From Kuafuiihalomonas sp964473255 (GTDB lineage: Bacteria; Myxococcota; Kuafuiibacteriia; Kuafuiibacteriales; Kuafuiibacteriaceae): a stretch of 64,000 bases of DNA. A program made the translations under genes and the position numbers. The stretch is taken from assembly GCA_964473255.1 (NCBI GenBank), contig CAYYOT010000019.1:1-64000 (forward strand). Direction: 5' to 3'. Below, one piece after another: positions 25,463 through 33,576 of this stretch. Position 1 is the first letter of the stretch. Each line of letters begins with the position of its first letter. The notes below the pieces were generated by a model, which was given only the letters and a program-made list of their open reading frames with translations, was not told the origin of the DNA and made no database searches.

Positions 25463-26073
25463 GGCATCCGACCCGCGCGCTCGGCCGAGACCAGCTGAAA
25501 GACGAGCTCCAGCGCCTCCACCGAGTATTCAGCCTCCGTGGGACTGGCGCCCCAAGCGGTCAGCCCGTGGTCCTGGATGAGGAATGCCGGAACCAGCGGA
25601 GGTCGCGCGTCGAATCGGCTCTCGATATCTCGTGCGATCGCGGGCACGTCGGCGTGATTGGCGAAAACATCGATCGACACGTTGGGGCATTGCCCACGGA
25701 TCCCGATCGCCTTCAAAATCTCGACGTTCGGCAAGGCGAGACGACCCTCGTGCTGAAAACGACCGACATACGTACCCGCGAACGAGTGCACGTGCATCAC
25801 CGACTCCGCCCGTGGCTGCGTCCGGTACACCGCCGCGTGAAGACTGGTCTCGGCCGACGGCTGTGCCTCGGGCGTCGAACGCTCGAGGACGCGACCTTGG
25901 AGATCCACCCGAACGAAGTCTTCCGCCGACAAGCGTCCTTTGTGCCGCCCGCTGGCGGTGACCCAGAAAGCATCGCCGTCGCGGACGGAAAGATTGCCGG
26001 CCGTCGCCGGCACCCAGCCGCGAGCATCGAATCGCCGGCCGGCGGCGACCAGTTCGTGCCGAAGATCCGTCAC
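25444..26073 (-). CDS. mtnB: Methylthioribulose-1-phosphate dehydratase
   Basis: A 209-residue class II aldolase-fold enzyme that dehydrates 5-methylthioribulose-1-phosphate in the methionine salvage pathway. Signatures: ATAGNLSVRDG near residue 21, ASGRHKGRLSAEDFVRVD, PSAETSLHAAVYR, and the zinc-binding VMHVHS with a later HGL. The start is a GTG (26073) overlapping the mtnD stop (GTGA), which also truncates a long shadow frame. It is coupled behind mtnD. Other aldolase-fold enzymes (araD/fucA) are less likely given the mtnD neighbour and the ASGRHKG motif. Confidence 0.9.
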   Translation of the reverse strand: MTDLRHELVAAGRRFDARGWVPATAGNLSVRDGDAFWVTASGRHKGRLSAEDFVRVDLQGRVLERSTPEAQPSAETSLHAAVYRTQPRAESVMHVHSFAGTYVGRFQHEGRLALPNVEILKAIGIRGQCPNVSIDVFANHADVPAIARDIESRFDARPPLVPAFLIQDHGLTAWGASPTEAEYSVEALELVFQLVSAERAGRMPHVRGG

Positions 26074-26615
26074 GCCGCCACGGGGCGGATCGCCGTGCCG
26101 GTGTAATTCGGCGCCCAGCCTTCGGTCGATGTGAAGTACCGGACCGCTTTGATCCGTCGCGGGGCGGTCAAATAGAACCAGTGCTCGGTACCGGCGGGGA
26201 CGTTGATGTACTCCCCGGCTTCGACCATGAGGTGGGCCTGTCGCCCGTCCGGCAGGACGAAACCGAAGACGCCTTCGCCATCGACGATGTAGCGAACCTC
26301 GTCGTCGTCGTGGGTGTGGCATCGGTCGAACTTCGCGAGCAGTTCGTCCAGGCCGGGAAGGTCGGGATGCAGAACGATGAGGTCGCGGGCCTGATAACCC
26401 GACTCCGCCTTCAGCCGCTCGAACATCGGATCCAGATGGCCGAGAACCCGGTCCTTTTCCGCGTCGCCGAGACTCGGTCGACCGAGCAGTGCCACCAACT
26501 CCGGGGCGTCGCCGGGAGGCCAGCGGTCGACGCGGATGGAAAGCGAGGCCAGCACGTCCCCGATGCCTTCCCACGACTCGACGCTCCGTCCGTCATCGTA
26601 CCAAAGTCGTGCCAT
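26070..26615 (-). CDS. mtnD: Acireductone dioxygenase
   Basis: A 181-residue cupin enzyme that converts acireductone to 2-keto-4-methylthiobutyrate and formate (Fe form) in methionine salvage. The metal site HTHDDDE (HxHx4E type) and the later His in PAGTEHWF are present. ATG 26615 gives the usual N-terminus MARLWYDDG. mtnB follows with a 4-base overlap. The enolase-phosphatase (mtnC) and the mtnA/mtnK step are not in this window, so the rest of the pathway must be encoded elsewhere. It lies 56 bases behind tRNA-Phe, with a hairpin in between, so it probably has its own promoter. Confidence 0.93.
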   Translation of the reverse strand: MARLWYDDGRSVESWEGIGDVLASLSIRVDRWPPGDAPELVALLGRPSLGDAEKDRVLGHLDPMFERLKAESGYQARDLIVLHPDLPGLDELLAKFDRCHTHDDDEVRYIVDGEGVFGFVLPDGRQAHLMVEAGEYINVPAGTEHWFYLTAPRRIKAVRYFTSTEGWAPNYTGTAIRPVAA

Positions 26616-26636
26616 GCCGAGGATTGGACCGGAGAA

Positions 26637-26668
26637 GTCGGCTGCGGTCGAGGACAACCGACGCCGAC
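26637..26668 (-). terminator. Possible terminator hairpin behind tRNA-Phe
   Basis: On the minus strand, four bases after the tRNA 3' end, GTCGGC and GCCGAC form a 6-bp stem with a smaller internal CGGT/ACCG pairing. They are followed by TTCTCC. It is not a classical T-run terminator but is well placed to separate the tRNA transcript from mtnD. Confidence 0.35.
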
Positions 26669-26671
26669 GAT

Positions 26672-26744
26672 TGGCCAGTCCCGGACTCGAACCAGGGACA
26701 CGCGGATTTTCAGTCCACTGCTCTACCAACTGAGCTAACTGGCC
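26672..26744 (-). tRNA. tRNA-Phe (GAA)
   Basis: A 73-base gene read on the minus strand. The 7-bp acceptor stem GGCCAGT/ACTGGCC is perfect, with discriminator A. The D-arm contains AGCTCAGTTGGTAGAGC, and the anticodon loop CTGAAAA gives anticodon GAA. The T-arm has GGTTCGAGTCC. The 3' CCA is not encoded. No second tRNA follows. Confidence 0.97.
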
Positions 26745-26878
26745 GCTCGGAGGACGGGGCTATAGCGACTTGCAGGTTCTTTGCCAAGGGCTTGGTTGCC
26801 ATCCGGTTTGGCCCGTCGACGTCTCGATCCTCCCCCCAAGTTCTCCCCGACGAGCCGGAACGGCGGTAGGGCTCACAC

Positions 26879-28537
26879 GTGGGCGCGTCGGTCGGGGGGA
26901 TCTGGGGAGCTGCGGTGATCGTCGCCGCGACCTCGACCGCCACCCGCGTCCCCGACGATGCGGCGCCGCCCATCTCGCTGGAGACGCTCGACCTCGTGAA
27001 GGAGCTGACGCGACCCGCCTCGGTCAACCCCTGGCCGGCCCCCGTGCTCGACCGCCGCACCGTACCGAGAGCGCAGCTTCGAGAGCCGATGGCCCCCACG
27101 GTCACCCGCACATTCGAGTCGCTGCCCGTCCCCCAGTTCGCGCGAGCCGACCGACTCGATCGCCGGGACCGCTATCTGGGTCCGCACTTCGTCGAGCGAC
27201 TCGTGGACGGGTGGCTGGAGACGGAGCCTCGGCTCTGGGGGGAGGTTGCGCTCGGCGACATGGCTCGCCGCCGCGGTGGCGCAGCGGCGGTCATCACCCT
27301 GAAGCCCAGCGAGGCTCCCGCAGACCCGGGCGGCACGGCAGAAGTCGCAGCGCTCGTACGAAGCGCCGACCGGAGCCTGGCGGGTCACGCCGGAGGGGGA
27401 TTTCGTTCCGGGCTACTCGCGGGTCGACTCGACCTGAACCTCTCCGGCGGAGGCGACCTGCGTGTTTCTGGCTCGCCCGAGAATCCCGATACCCCGAGCC
27501 CTCGGATGCGATTCGGGGGCGCCGCCAGTCTGGTCGTCGGCGGACGGCCCCAGGACCGCGGTCAGCTGCGATTGCTCGGCGCACTCGACGCGGCCGACGA
27601 CGCGGTCGACCCGTCGACCGGAGCCCGCTCCGACTTCGAGCGCACGATCATCGGGCTCGATGGGACGCTCGACTGGGGTTCGGACGGGCGGATGCTGACC
27701 GCTGCCAGCTACCAGGGGGCCTGGCGCGAGGGCCGTCGGCATCTCGGGCAAGGCCGACTGGAGGTTCGGACCCCCTCATGGGGCCCACTCCACGTCGAGG
27801 CCGAAGGACTTGCGGAGGGCGGCGAGGCCGACGACATCCCGTTTGGACGCTACGAGGCGGGGGGGCGCGTCGGCCTCCGTTCTGCGCCCGTGGTCGTCGA
27901 AGCGGGCGCCATGGTCCTCCATCATCGCCTCGACGAGGAGGCCTGGACGGAGCTGGGTTTGAGCGCAGCCCTCGATGTTCTTTTCGCAGCGGGCTGGTCA
28001 TGGGGCACCACGTTTCGGCGAGGCCGCGACCTCCTCGCCACTGCCCGGAGCTTCTCCGTCGGTGTGTCCGAGCCGGATGTCCTCACCCACGCCGTGTACA
28101 CGGGCCCCAGCTGGACCACGGACCTCGGCTGGGTCCGGCTCCAGGCCGCCGCGCGCTACTTCGAGGACATCGACTTCGACCTCCCTGCGTGGACGGTGCG
28201 GAGCGACGGCTCGTTCCGCGTCTTTCGCGGTCTCACCGTCGGCGGGGCCCTCGGCCTACGCCCGAACTTCGGTCTTCACCTCTTCGCTCGATATGACGTC
28301 GAGCGGGCGTTCGTCGAGCTGCACGGCCGGGGCCAGACCGAGAACTTCGAGTCGGGGTACGCCGAGCAGCAGGGATACTTCCGCCTCGGCCTCATGTCCG
28401 GGCTCGATCTCGGCGCCGGGTTTTGGCTCGCGCTGTCGGTGGAGAACATGACGGACGCCCTGGTGCGGGACCCGGACCGCGGGAGTGCCCAGTCGGGCAT
28501 CGATGGCCGGGTCAGCCTGCGATTCGCAGGACCGTAG
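26879..28537 (+). CDS. Outer-membrane beta-barrel protein, TonB-dependent-receptor-like barrel without recognisable plug
   Basis: A 552-residue protein with a short signal peptide (GVWGAAVIVAATSTA-like after the GTG at 26879). After ~100 non-barrel residues it shows many alternating amphipathic strands (GRLDLNLSGGGDLRVSG, GGRVGLRSAPVVVEAG, and so on). The last strands, GFWLALSVENMTDALVRD and a terminal GRVSLRFAGP, are like the C-terminus of TonB-dependent receptors, including the VENMTD motif. A normal ~150-residue plug domain and TonB box are not evident; the sequence before the barrel is short. Transported ligand unknown. It is convergent with the PEGA kinase gene (3-base gap). Confidence 0.6.
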   Translation: MGASVGGIWGAAVIVAATSTATRVPDDAAPPISLETLDLVKELTRPASVNPWPAPVLDRRTVPRAQLREPMAPTVTRTFESLPVPQFARADRLDRRDRYLGPHFVERLVDGWLETEPRLWGEVALGDMARRRGGAAAVITLKPSEAPADPGGTAEVAALVRSADRSLAGHAGGGFRSGLLAGRLDLNLSGGGDLRVSGSPENPDTPSPRMRFGGAASLVVGGRPQDRGQLRLLGALDAADDAVDPSTGARSDFERTIIGLDGTLDWGSDGRMLTAASYQGAWREGRRHLGQGRLEVRTPSWGPLHVEAEGLAEGGEADDIPFGRYEAGGRVGLRSAPVVVEAGAMVLHHRLDEEAWTELGLSAALDVLFAAGWSWGTTFRRGRDLLATARSFSVGVSEPDVLTHAVYTGPSWTTDLGWVRLQAAARYFEDIDFDLPAWTVRSDGSFRVFRGLTVGGALGLRPNFGLHLFARYDVERAFVELHGRGQTENFESGYAEQQGYFRLGLMSGLDLGAGFWLALSVENMTDALVRDPDRGSAQSGIDGRVSLRFAGP

Positions 28538-28540
28538 TCG

Positions 28541-30610
28541 CTACTCGGAGCGGACGAGGTTGCCGTCGACCACGTCGAGCGCGACGGCAACGCTCTTCGA
28601 GCGCTGCGAGCCGACGCGATCGGCCCAGCGACGACCTTCATGGTGGACCTCCACCAGGTACTCGCCTTCGTAGAGGGATAAGCGTTCGAGGGGCAGGCGA
28701 CCCTCGCGCTGACCGTTGATGAAGATCTCGGCCCCCCGCGGTCCCGACACGGAAAGGTCGAATCGCTCGAAACGAACGTCGAGGCGCGTCATCTGCTCCT
28801 CTTCGACGTCGAGACGCCGGTAGGCGTTGATCCGCTGCTCGCCGTCGGTGAATCGCAGCTCGCGCTGACCGACCGGAAGCACCGCGGTCAGCGGCGTTCG
28901 ACCGAGCTTACGCGTGCCGTCGTATACGTCGACCGGCGGATCGGAGTGAATGACGGCGGCCCCGGTGGCGCCTTCGGGCACATCCTCGGCGACCTCGGTC
29001 GGGGTGTCCGCCCGGTCGAGAGCGGCCTGGACCAGCTCGGGCGGGAGCTTCGTCCGGGTGAGCTCATCGAGGCCCTCCGGCGGCTCCTTGGGAAAAAGGA
29101 CGATGAACGCGAGGATCCCGGCGGCCGCCGCCAGCACGGCGAAGAGGGCGTACCGGGATCCATCTCCCGAGCGCCGGTCGAAGTTCGTGATCTCGGAAAT
29201 CAGCGGGCGGGTGGGGCGGCTCTTCGGCTGAGCCGCAGGCTGAGCCAGAGCCTCGGCGAGGTGGGCCCGTTCGCTCGGAGCCGGGGCCGATGACCGATCC
29301 CAGGGGGTTTCGGCGGCAGAGCTTTCTCCCGCCGTCGAGGAGGACGCGGGAGCCGAGGGGGCCCCCGGGCTCGGCGCCGGCTCCAGAAGAGGGGGCTGCG
29401 ACTCGGCCGGCAGGCTCTCCACGACTCCGGAGGACAGCATCTCGACGTCCTCGGTGCCGGTCACCGGCACGACCGACGGAACGGGCAGCTCGGACACCGG
29501 AACACCGTCCGGCTGGGTGGACGGACCCTCGAGCGCGGGGTCGGGTCCGGGGGGCGCCTCCGCTTCCGGGGAACGACTGGGGAAAGGCGGGATGGTGCTC
29601 AGGCCCGGGATTTCGGAGATGTCCTCGGAAAGCGTGAGCACGGTGGACGTATCGGGATCGGAGGCAAAATCCAGGAGCATCCGTCGCGCGCGTCGAACAT
29701 GCGAGTCCGGTGCGAACAGCCCGTCCAGCAGGGTCGAAACCTCGCCCGGGCTCGCGAGTCCCTCCGGCTGCAGCACATCTTGGATGGCATCGTCGAGCTC
29801 CTTCACCGTGGTGAAGCGGTCGGACCCCCGACGCGAGAGACCGCGCAGAGCGACGTTCAGAAGCGCATCGCCCGTCCCGCTCAGGCCCGGCATGGCGAGA
29901 TCGCCGGTCAAGACGGCTTGCTCGACGTCGGCGGACCCTCGGTAGGGAACGCGGCCGGTGACCAGCTCGTACAAGAGCGCGCTGACCCCATAGACGTCGG
30001 TCACGATGCTCGCCGTCGCCTTGCCTCCGAGGATCTGCTCGGGCGCGAAGTAGTGCCGATGGTCCGGCGTGCTCGACACGGAGTTTTGGCCGAAGGGCGC
30101 CAGGGCCGACGCGCCGTAGCCGGAGACCACGGCCGTCCCCTCGAAGGCGATCAAGACGGTATCGGGGCGGATTCCGCCGTGCACGATCGGCTGTCCCGAA
30201 GCGCGCGCCATCCCGTGCTGATGTACGTAGTGAACCCCATCGCACACGTCGCGCAGGATGCGGCCGACCAAGCGCAGGGCGATCGTCGACTCTTCCGAAC
30301 GAAGCTTGTCGACGACCCGACGAAGCGGCTCGCCGTCCACGTACTGGACGAGCCGGGCCCAGCCTTCATCGAACTGCTGAACACCAAAAACGCGCGCGAC
30401 GTGCGGGTGCTCGAGCTGGGTCACCACCGCGGTCTCCCGCTGCAGGCGAGCGAGCCGATCCGCGTCGCCGACGACTTCGTCGGGCACCCAGACGATCACG
30501 AGGGGGCGGTCCGGCTGGGGAACGCCATCCAGCACCTCGCAGCCCAAGAAGGCTTGGGCGTCCACCTCGGACGACAAAGGACCGAGCACCGCGACCTGAC
30601 GGTGAGGCAT
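28541..30610 (-). CDS. Membrane-bound pseudokinase with two PEGA domains
   Basis: A 689-residue protein with a Hanks-kinase fold at the N-terminus. The residues needed for catalysis are gone: W41 occupies the ATP-Lys position, the glycine loop is absent (LGPLSSE), HRD is HGG (144-146), the Asn position is T151, and DFG is GYG (164-166). E59 of alpha-C, the APEQ motif and the C-lobe are retained. A ~150-residue Pro/Ser-rich linker precedes one transmembrane helix (SRYALFAVLAAAAGILAFIVLFP), then two periplasmic PEGA domains (VDVYDGTRKLGRTPL; AEIFINGQREGRLPLE), folds associated with surface-layer or cell-wall attachment. A probable regulator or scaffold that reports envelope state without phosphorylating. 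Clear start ATG at 30610. Confidence 0.85.
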   Translation of the reverse strand: MPHRQVAVLGPLSSEVDAQAFLGCEVLDGVPQPDRPLVIVWVPDEVVGDADRLARLQRETAVVTQLEHPHVARVFGVQQFDEGWARLVQYVDGEPLRRVVDKLRSEESTIALRLVGRILRDVCDGVHYVHQHGMARASGQPIVHGGIRPDTVLIAFEGTAVVSGYGASALAPFGQNSVSSTPDHRHYFAPEQILGGKATASIVTDVYGVSALLYELVTGRVPYRGSADVEQAVLTGDLAMPGLSGTGDALLNVALRGLSRRGSDRFTTVKELDDAIQDVLQPEGLASPGEVSTLLDGLFAPDSHVRRARRMLLDFASDPDTSTVLTLSEDISEIPGLSTIPPFPSRSPEAEAPPGPDPALEGPSTQPDGVPVSELPVPSVVPVTGTEDVEMLSSGVVESLPAESQPPLLEPAPSPGAPSAPASSSTAGESSAAETPWDRSSAPAPSERAHLAEALAQPAAQPKSRPTRPLISEITNFDRRSGDGSRYALFAVLAAAAGILAFIVLFPKEPPEGLDELTRTKLPPELVQAALDRADTPTEVAEDVPEGATGAAVIHSDPPVDVYDGTRKLGRTPLTAVLPVGQRELRFTDGEQRINAYRRLDVEEEQMTRLDVRFERFDLSVSGPRGAEIFINGQREGRLPLERLSLYEGEYLVEVHHEGRRWADRVGSQRSKSVAVALDVVDGNLVRSE

Positions 30611-30712
30611 GCGCTGCTATTGAACGGGGCAATGGCCGAACCCGCAAGGGGTCCCCAGCGGGAAGCTGGCTTTCGCTACCCCCGCACCCCGTGATACCTC
30701 CTCGCCAAAGAC

Positions 30713-31207
30713 ATGGCCGAGACAGGGAATCAGACGATCCACGCCCAGCAGGCGTTCGAGTTCGCGGATGTCTTCTCGTACAAGTTCAAAGATCGGGCGC
30801 TCGGAAAGCCCCCGCGCCAGCTCCGCTTGAAGGAACCCGACGGGCCGAGCACCGGCGGGGGCAAGCAGGCCCGCCAGTCCATGGTACTCAGGAACGAGGC
30901 CGGCGACGCGGTCGTGTGCGGATGGGTCGACCTCGCCAATCGCACGGCGGAGCTCCGCGGCTTTGCCTACATCTCCGAACAGTTCAAAGCTCGCCGAGGT
31001 CACATCATCGACATCAAGCAGGAGGAGTACGAGGCCTTGCTGTCCGAGGTGCAGCGATTCCTCGACCTCCACAAGCTGCAGACCGAGACCGTGGCTCAGC
31101 GTGCGTCCGGGACCGCGCCGACGACGCCGACCGCGGTCCCCATGTGGCCTCTGCTCGCGGCCGCCGTCCTCGTCGGCGTGCTCGTCGGCTACCTGCTCTT
31201 CACCTGA
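30713..31207 (+). CDS. Hypothetical tail-anchored protein
   Basis: A 164-residue protein of unknown function. There is a soluble N-terminal domain (FEFADVFSYKFKDRALGKPPRQLRLKEP, WVDLANRTAELRGFAYISEQFKAR), with a helix ending LQTETVAQR, then one C-terminal helix (MWPLLAAAVLVGVLVGYLLFT). It therefore sits in the inner membrane facing the cytoplasm, like several proteins in this segment. The stop codon is directly followed by the GTG start of the NhaC gene (zero gap), so the two are co-expressed. I recognise no family. Confidence 0.6.
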   Translation: MAETGNQTIHAQQAFEFADVFSYKFKDRALGKPPRQLRLKEPDGPSTGGGKQARQSMVLRNEAGDAVVCGWVDLANRTAELRGFAYISEQFKARRGHIIDIKQEEYEALLSEVQRFLDLHKLQTETVAQRASGTAPTTPTAVPMWPLLAAAVLVGVLVGYLLFT

Positions 31208-32917
31208 GTGTCCGTCTCTCGGCTCAGGCTCGCCGCCGGGCTCCTCGTTCTCGGGATCGCCGGCGCCAGCCCGGCGATCGCCGGCGGCGCCGAGGCGCAG
31301 GGTCCGGGCCCCGGACCGTGGTCCCTGCTTCCGGCGCTCGTCGCCATCGTGCTTGCCCTCGTGGTCCGTCAGGTTCTGGTCGCGCTGTTCGCCGGCATCC
31401 TCGTGGGCGCGGCCCTCCTCGAGGGTCGGGTCGGGGGCGCGTTTTCGTCCTCGCTCGATGTCGTGATCGCCGCGCTGGCCGACGCCGACCATGTGAAGGT
31501 CATGGTGTTCACACTTCTCATGGGAGGGCTCGTAGGCCTGATCTCGGACAACGGCGGAGCTCGGGGCCTGCTCGCCTGGGCCCAGCATCGAGCCCGAACG
31601 CCCCAGCAGGGGATGCTGACGACCTGGATCCTCGGCATGTTGGTCTTCATCGACGACTACGCCAGCACCCTCTTGGTGGGCTCCACGATGCGCCCGGTCA
31701 CCGACCGTCTGCGCATCTCTCGCGAGAAGCTCGCCTACATCGTCGACTCGACGTCGGCCCCCATCACGAGTTTGGCTCTGGTCAGCACGTGGGTCGGCTA
31801 CGAGCTGAGCGTTCTGCAGGATGCATTGACGGCGTCGGACGTTTCGGTCGGCGCGTATGAAGTGTTCGTTTCCGGTCTCCCGTCGCGATTCTATCCCTGG
31901 CTCGCCTTGGCCATGGTCGGGATCGTCGCCGTCACGGGTCGGGACTTCGGACCCATGTGGCGGGCCGAGCAGCGGGCCCGCACCACCGGCGCGGTGCTGC
32001 GCCCCGGAGGCACCGCGCTCATGGATGCCGAGACGTTCGGCGACGACGGCTCGGCGCGGGCCCGGCCCTGGCTGGGCGCGATTCCGATCCTGGTCCTGCT
32101 GGTCGCCGTGGGCGGCGTACTGACCTCGACCGGCCTCGAGGCGGTCCGGTCCGACCCCGTCGGCTGGAGCACGACGCAGAGCCAAGGAGCTCTGCGAACC
32201 CTCGGCGCGGTGCTCGGCGCGGCGAGCTCCTTCGACGCGCTCGTCTACGGCAGCGCACTGGCCGTGATCGTCGGGCTCGTCTTGACCATCGGCACGCGTA
32301 GCCTCGGCCTGGAGCCCGCCGTCGAATCCGTCCTTCGCGGCATGCGGGCCACGTTGGTCGCCGTGGTGGTTCTCGTGCTCGCTTGGGGCATCGGAGACGT
32401 GATGAGCCGTCTTCAGGCCGGGCCCTATGTCGCCGCGGCCCTCGGGCCCGCCGTCCCTGCGTGGACCCTGCCGACCCTGGTCTTCGTTTCTGCGGGCCTC
32501 CTCGCCTTCGCCACGGGGACATCGTGGGGGACGATGGCGATCCTGTTCCCGGTGATCGTGCCCGTCGTCGCCGTGCATCAGGCCGAGACGTGGTTCCTCC
32601 CGCTCCTCGTGAGCAGCAGCAGCTCGGTTCTCGCCGGCGCGGTCTTCGGCGATCACTGCTCCCCGATCTCGGACACGACGATCCTCTCGTCGGTGGCGTG
32701 CGCCGCCGACCACGTCGACCACGTCCGGACACAAGCACCGTACGCCTTGACCGTGGCTCTCGTATCTGTGGTGTTCGGGACGTTTCCCGTGGGCCTCGGT
32801 CTGGGGCCCGGCTGGGGCTTGGGTTTGGGATTCGTGGCGCTGGTCGTCGGAATGCGTCGGTTCGGACGGAAGACGACCAACGACACACCACGTAACCTGC
32901 CGGGCGACGATGCGTAG
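31208..32917 (+). CDS. NhaC family Na+/H+ antiporter
   Basis: A 569-residue, roughly 12-helix inner-membrane antiporter. The GTG at 31208 adjoins the preceding stop. Family features include LTTWILGMLVFIDDYAS, GSTMRPVTDRLRISREKLAYIVDSTSAPITSLALVSTWVGYELS, and GDHCSPISDTTILSS in the C-terminal half. This last motif is diagnostic for NhaC, whose members exchange Na+ (sometimes malate/lactate) for H+. The N-terminus has an extra signal-like hydrophobic segment (AAGLLVLGIAGASPAIAGG) that may be cleaved. It is followed, after 11 bases, by the NrsF-like gene with a strong ribosome site. Confidence 0.88.
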   Translation: MSVSRLRLAAGLLVLGIAGASPAIAGGAEAQGPGPGPWSLLPALVAIVLALVVRQVLVALFAGILVGAALLEGRVGGAFSSSLDVVIAALADADHVKVMVFTLLMGGLVGLISDNGGARGLLAWAQHRARTPQQGMLTTWILGMLVFIDDYASTLLVGSTMRPVTDRLRISREKLAYIVDSTSAPITSLALVSTWVGYELSVLQDALTASDVSVGAYEVFVSGLPSRFYPWLALAMVGIVAVTGRDFGPMWRAEQRARTTGAVLRPGGTALMDAETFGDDGSARARPWLGAIPILVLLVAVGGVLTSTGLEAVRSDPVGWSTTQSQGALRTLGAVLGAASSFDALVYGSALAVIVGLVLTIGTRSLGLEPAVESVLRGMRATLVAVVVLVLAWGIGDVMSRLQAGPYVAAALGPAVPAWTLPTLVFVSAGLLAFATGTSWGTMAILFPVIVPVVAVHQAETWFLPLLVSSSSSVLAGAVFGDHCSPISDTTILSSVACAADHVDHVRTQAPYALTVALVSVVFGTFPVGLGLGPGWGLGLGFVALVVGMRRFGRKTTNDTPRNLPGDDA

Positions 32918-32928
32918 GAGGCCCGACG

Positions 32929-33576
32929 GTGAGCGCTAAATCACATCTCGACGCGCTGCCCCACATCCGGGCGGACCTGCGGCGCCTCCGGGCCGACCGT
33001 ATCCGGGCACTTGGGCTCTATCTCGCGATCTTCGCCCTATTTTTCGTGGCTTTGATGGCGACCGACAGCGGCCTGGGCCAGCGTCACGACCTGAAGTGGG
33101 CGCTGGGCCTGGTCGGGCTCTTCCTTGGGGCGGCGGGGTCGGTGGCTCTAGCCATGGGGGTTCCACTACTCCACGGCCGACGCCTTGCGCTCGCGCTCGG
33201 CGGGAGCCTGGCCGTCATGCTCGGCGGCCTCGCCCTCGCCGTCGACATGGAGTCGGACCCCGCTTGGAAGCACGGCCCGATGTGCTTCACCTTCGGGACC
33301 GCCATCTCGGCGCTGTTCATGGTGATCCTGGGTGCGCTGTCCGGGCGCCTGTGGCGGCGCACGCCCGACCCCGGATTCATGATCGCCGTCGGGACCACGG
33401 CGGCGGGCATCGCCTACCTCCATTCCCGATGCGACAGCACCCACGTGCTGCACGTCCTGTTTTTTCATGTGACGCCCCTGGTGGTGCTGTACGCCGCTGC
33501 ACGCTGGCTGACCCGGGTTCGACTCCAGCTCTTGCGGGAAGACGGTCAGGACCGCCCGCCCGACGCGAGCGCGTAG
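32929..33576 (+). CDS. NrsF/DUF1109-like polytopic membrane protein
   Basis: A 215-residue protein with six hydrophobic segments. GTG 32929 is preceded by AGGAGG at 32916-32921, a strong site. The C-terminal pattern (YLHSRCDSTHVLHVLFFHVTPLV), preceded by PMCFTFGTAISAL, resembles the NrsF family. NrsF proteins are six-helix anti-sigma factors with a conserved Cys/His pair and are usually encoded beside an ECF sigma factor. Here the neighbour is an antiporter, and the only ECF gene in the window is 29 kb away. An orphan anti-sigma or a redox/envelope sensor are both possible; the family assignment is tentative. Confidence 0.5.
   Translation: MSAKSHLDALPHIRADLRRLRADRIRALGLYLAIFALFFVALMATDSGLGQRHDLKWALGLVGLFLGAAGSVALAMGVPLLHGRRLALALGGSLAVMLGGLALAVDMESDPAWKHGPMCFTFGTAISALFMVILGALSGRLWRRTPDPGFMIAVGTTAAGIAYLHSRCDSTHVLHVLFFHVTPLVVLYAAARWLTRVRLQLLREDGQDRPPDASA

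Noticed and set aside
30617..32734. 705-codon minus-strand frame across the NhaC gene
   Set aside because: Antisense to an antiporter with clear motifs; its translation is a repetitive Arg/Gly/Asp sequence.
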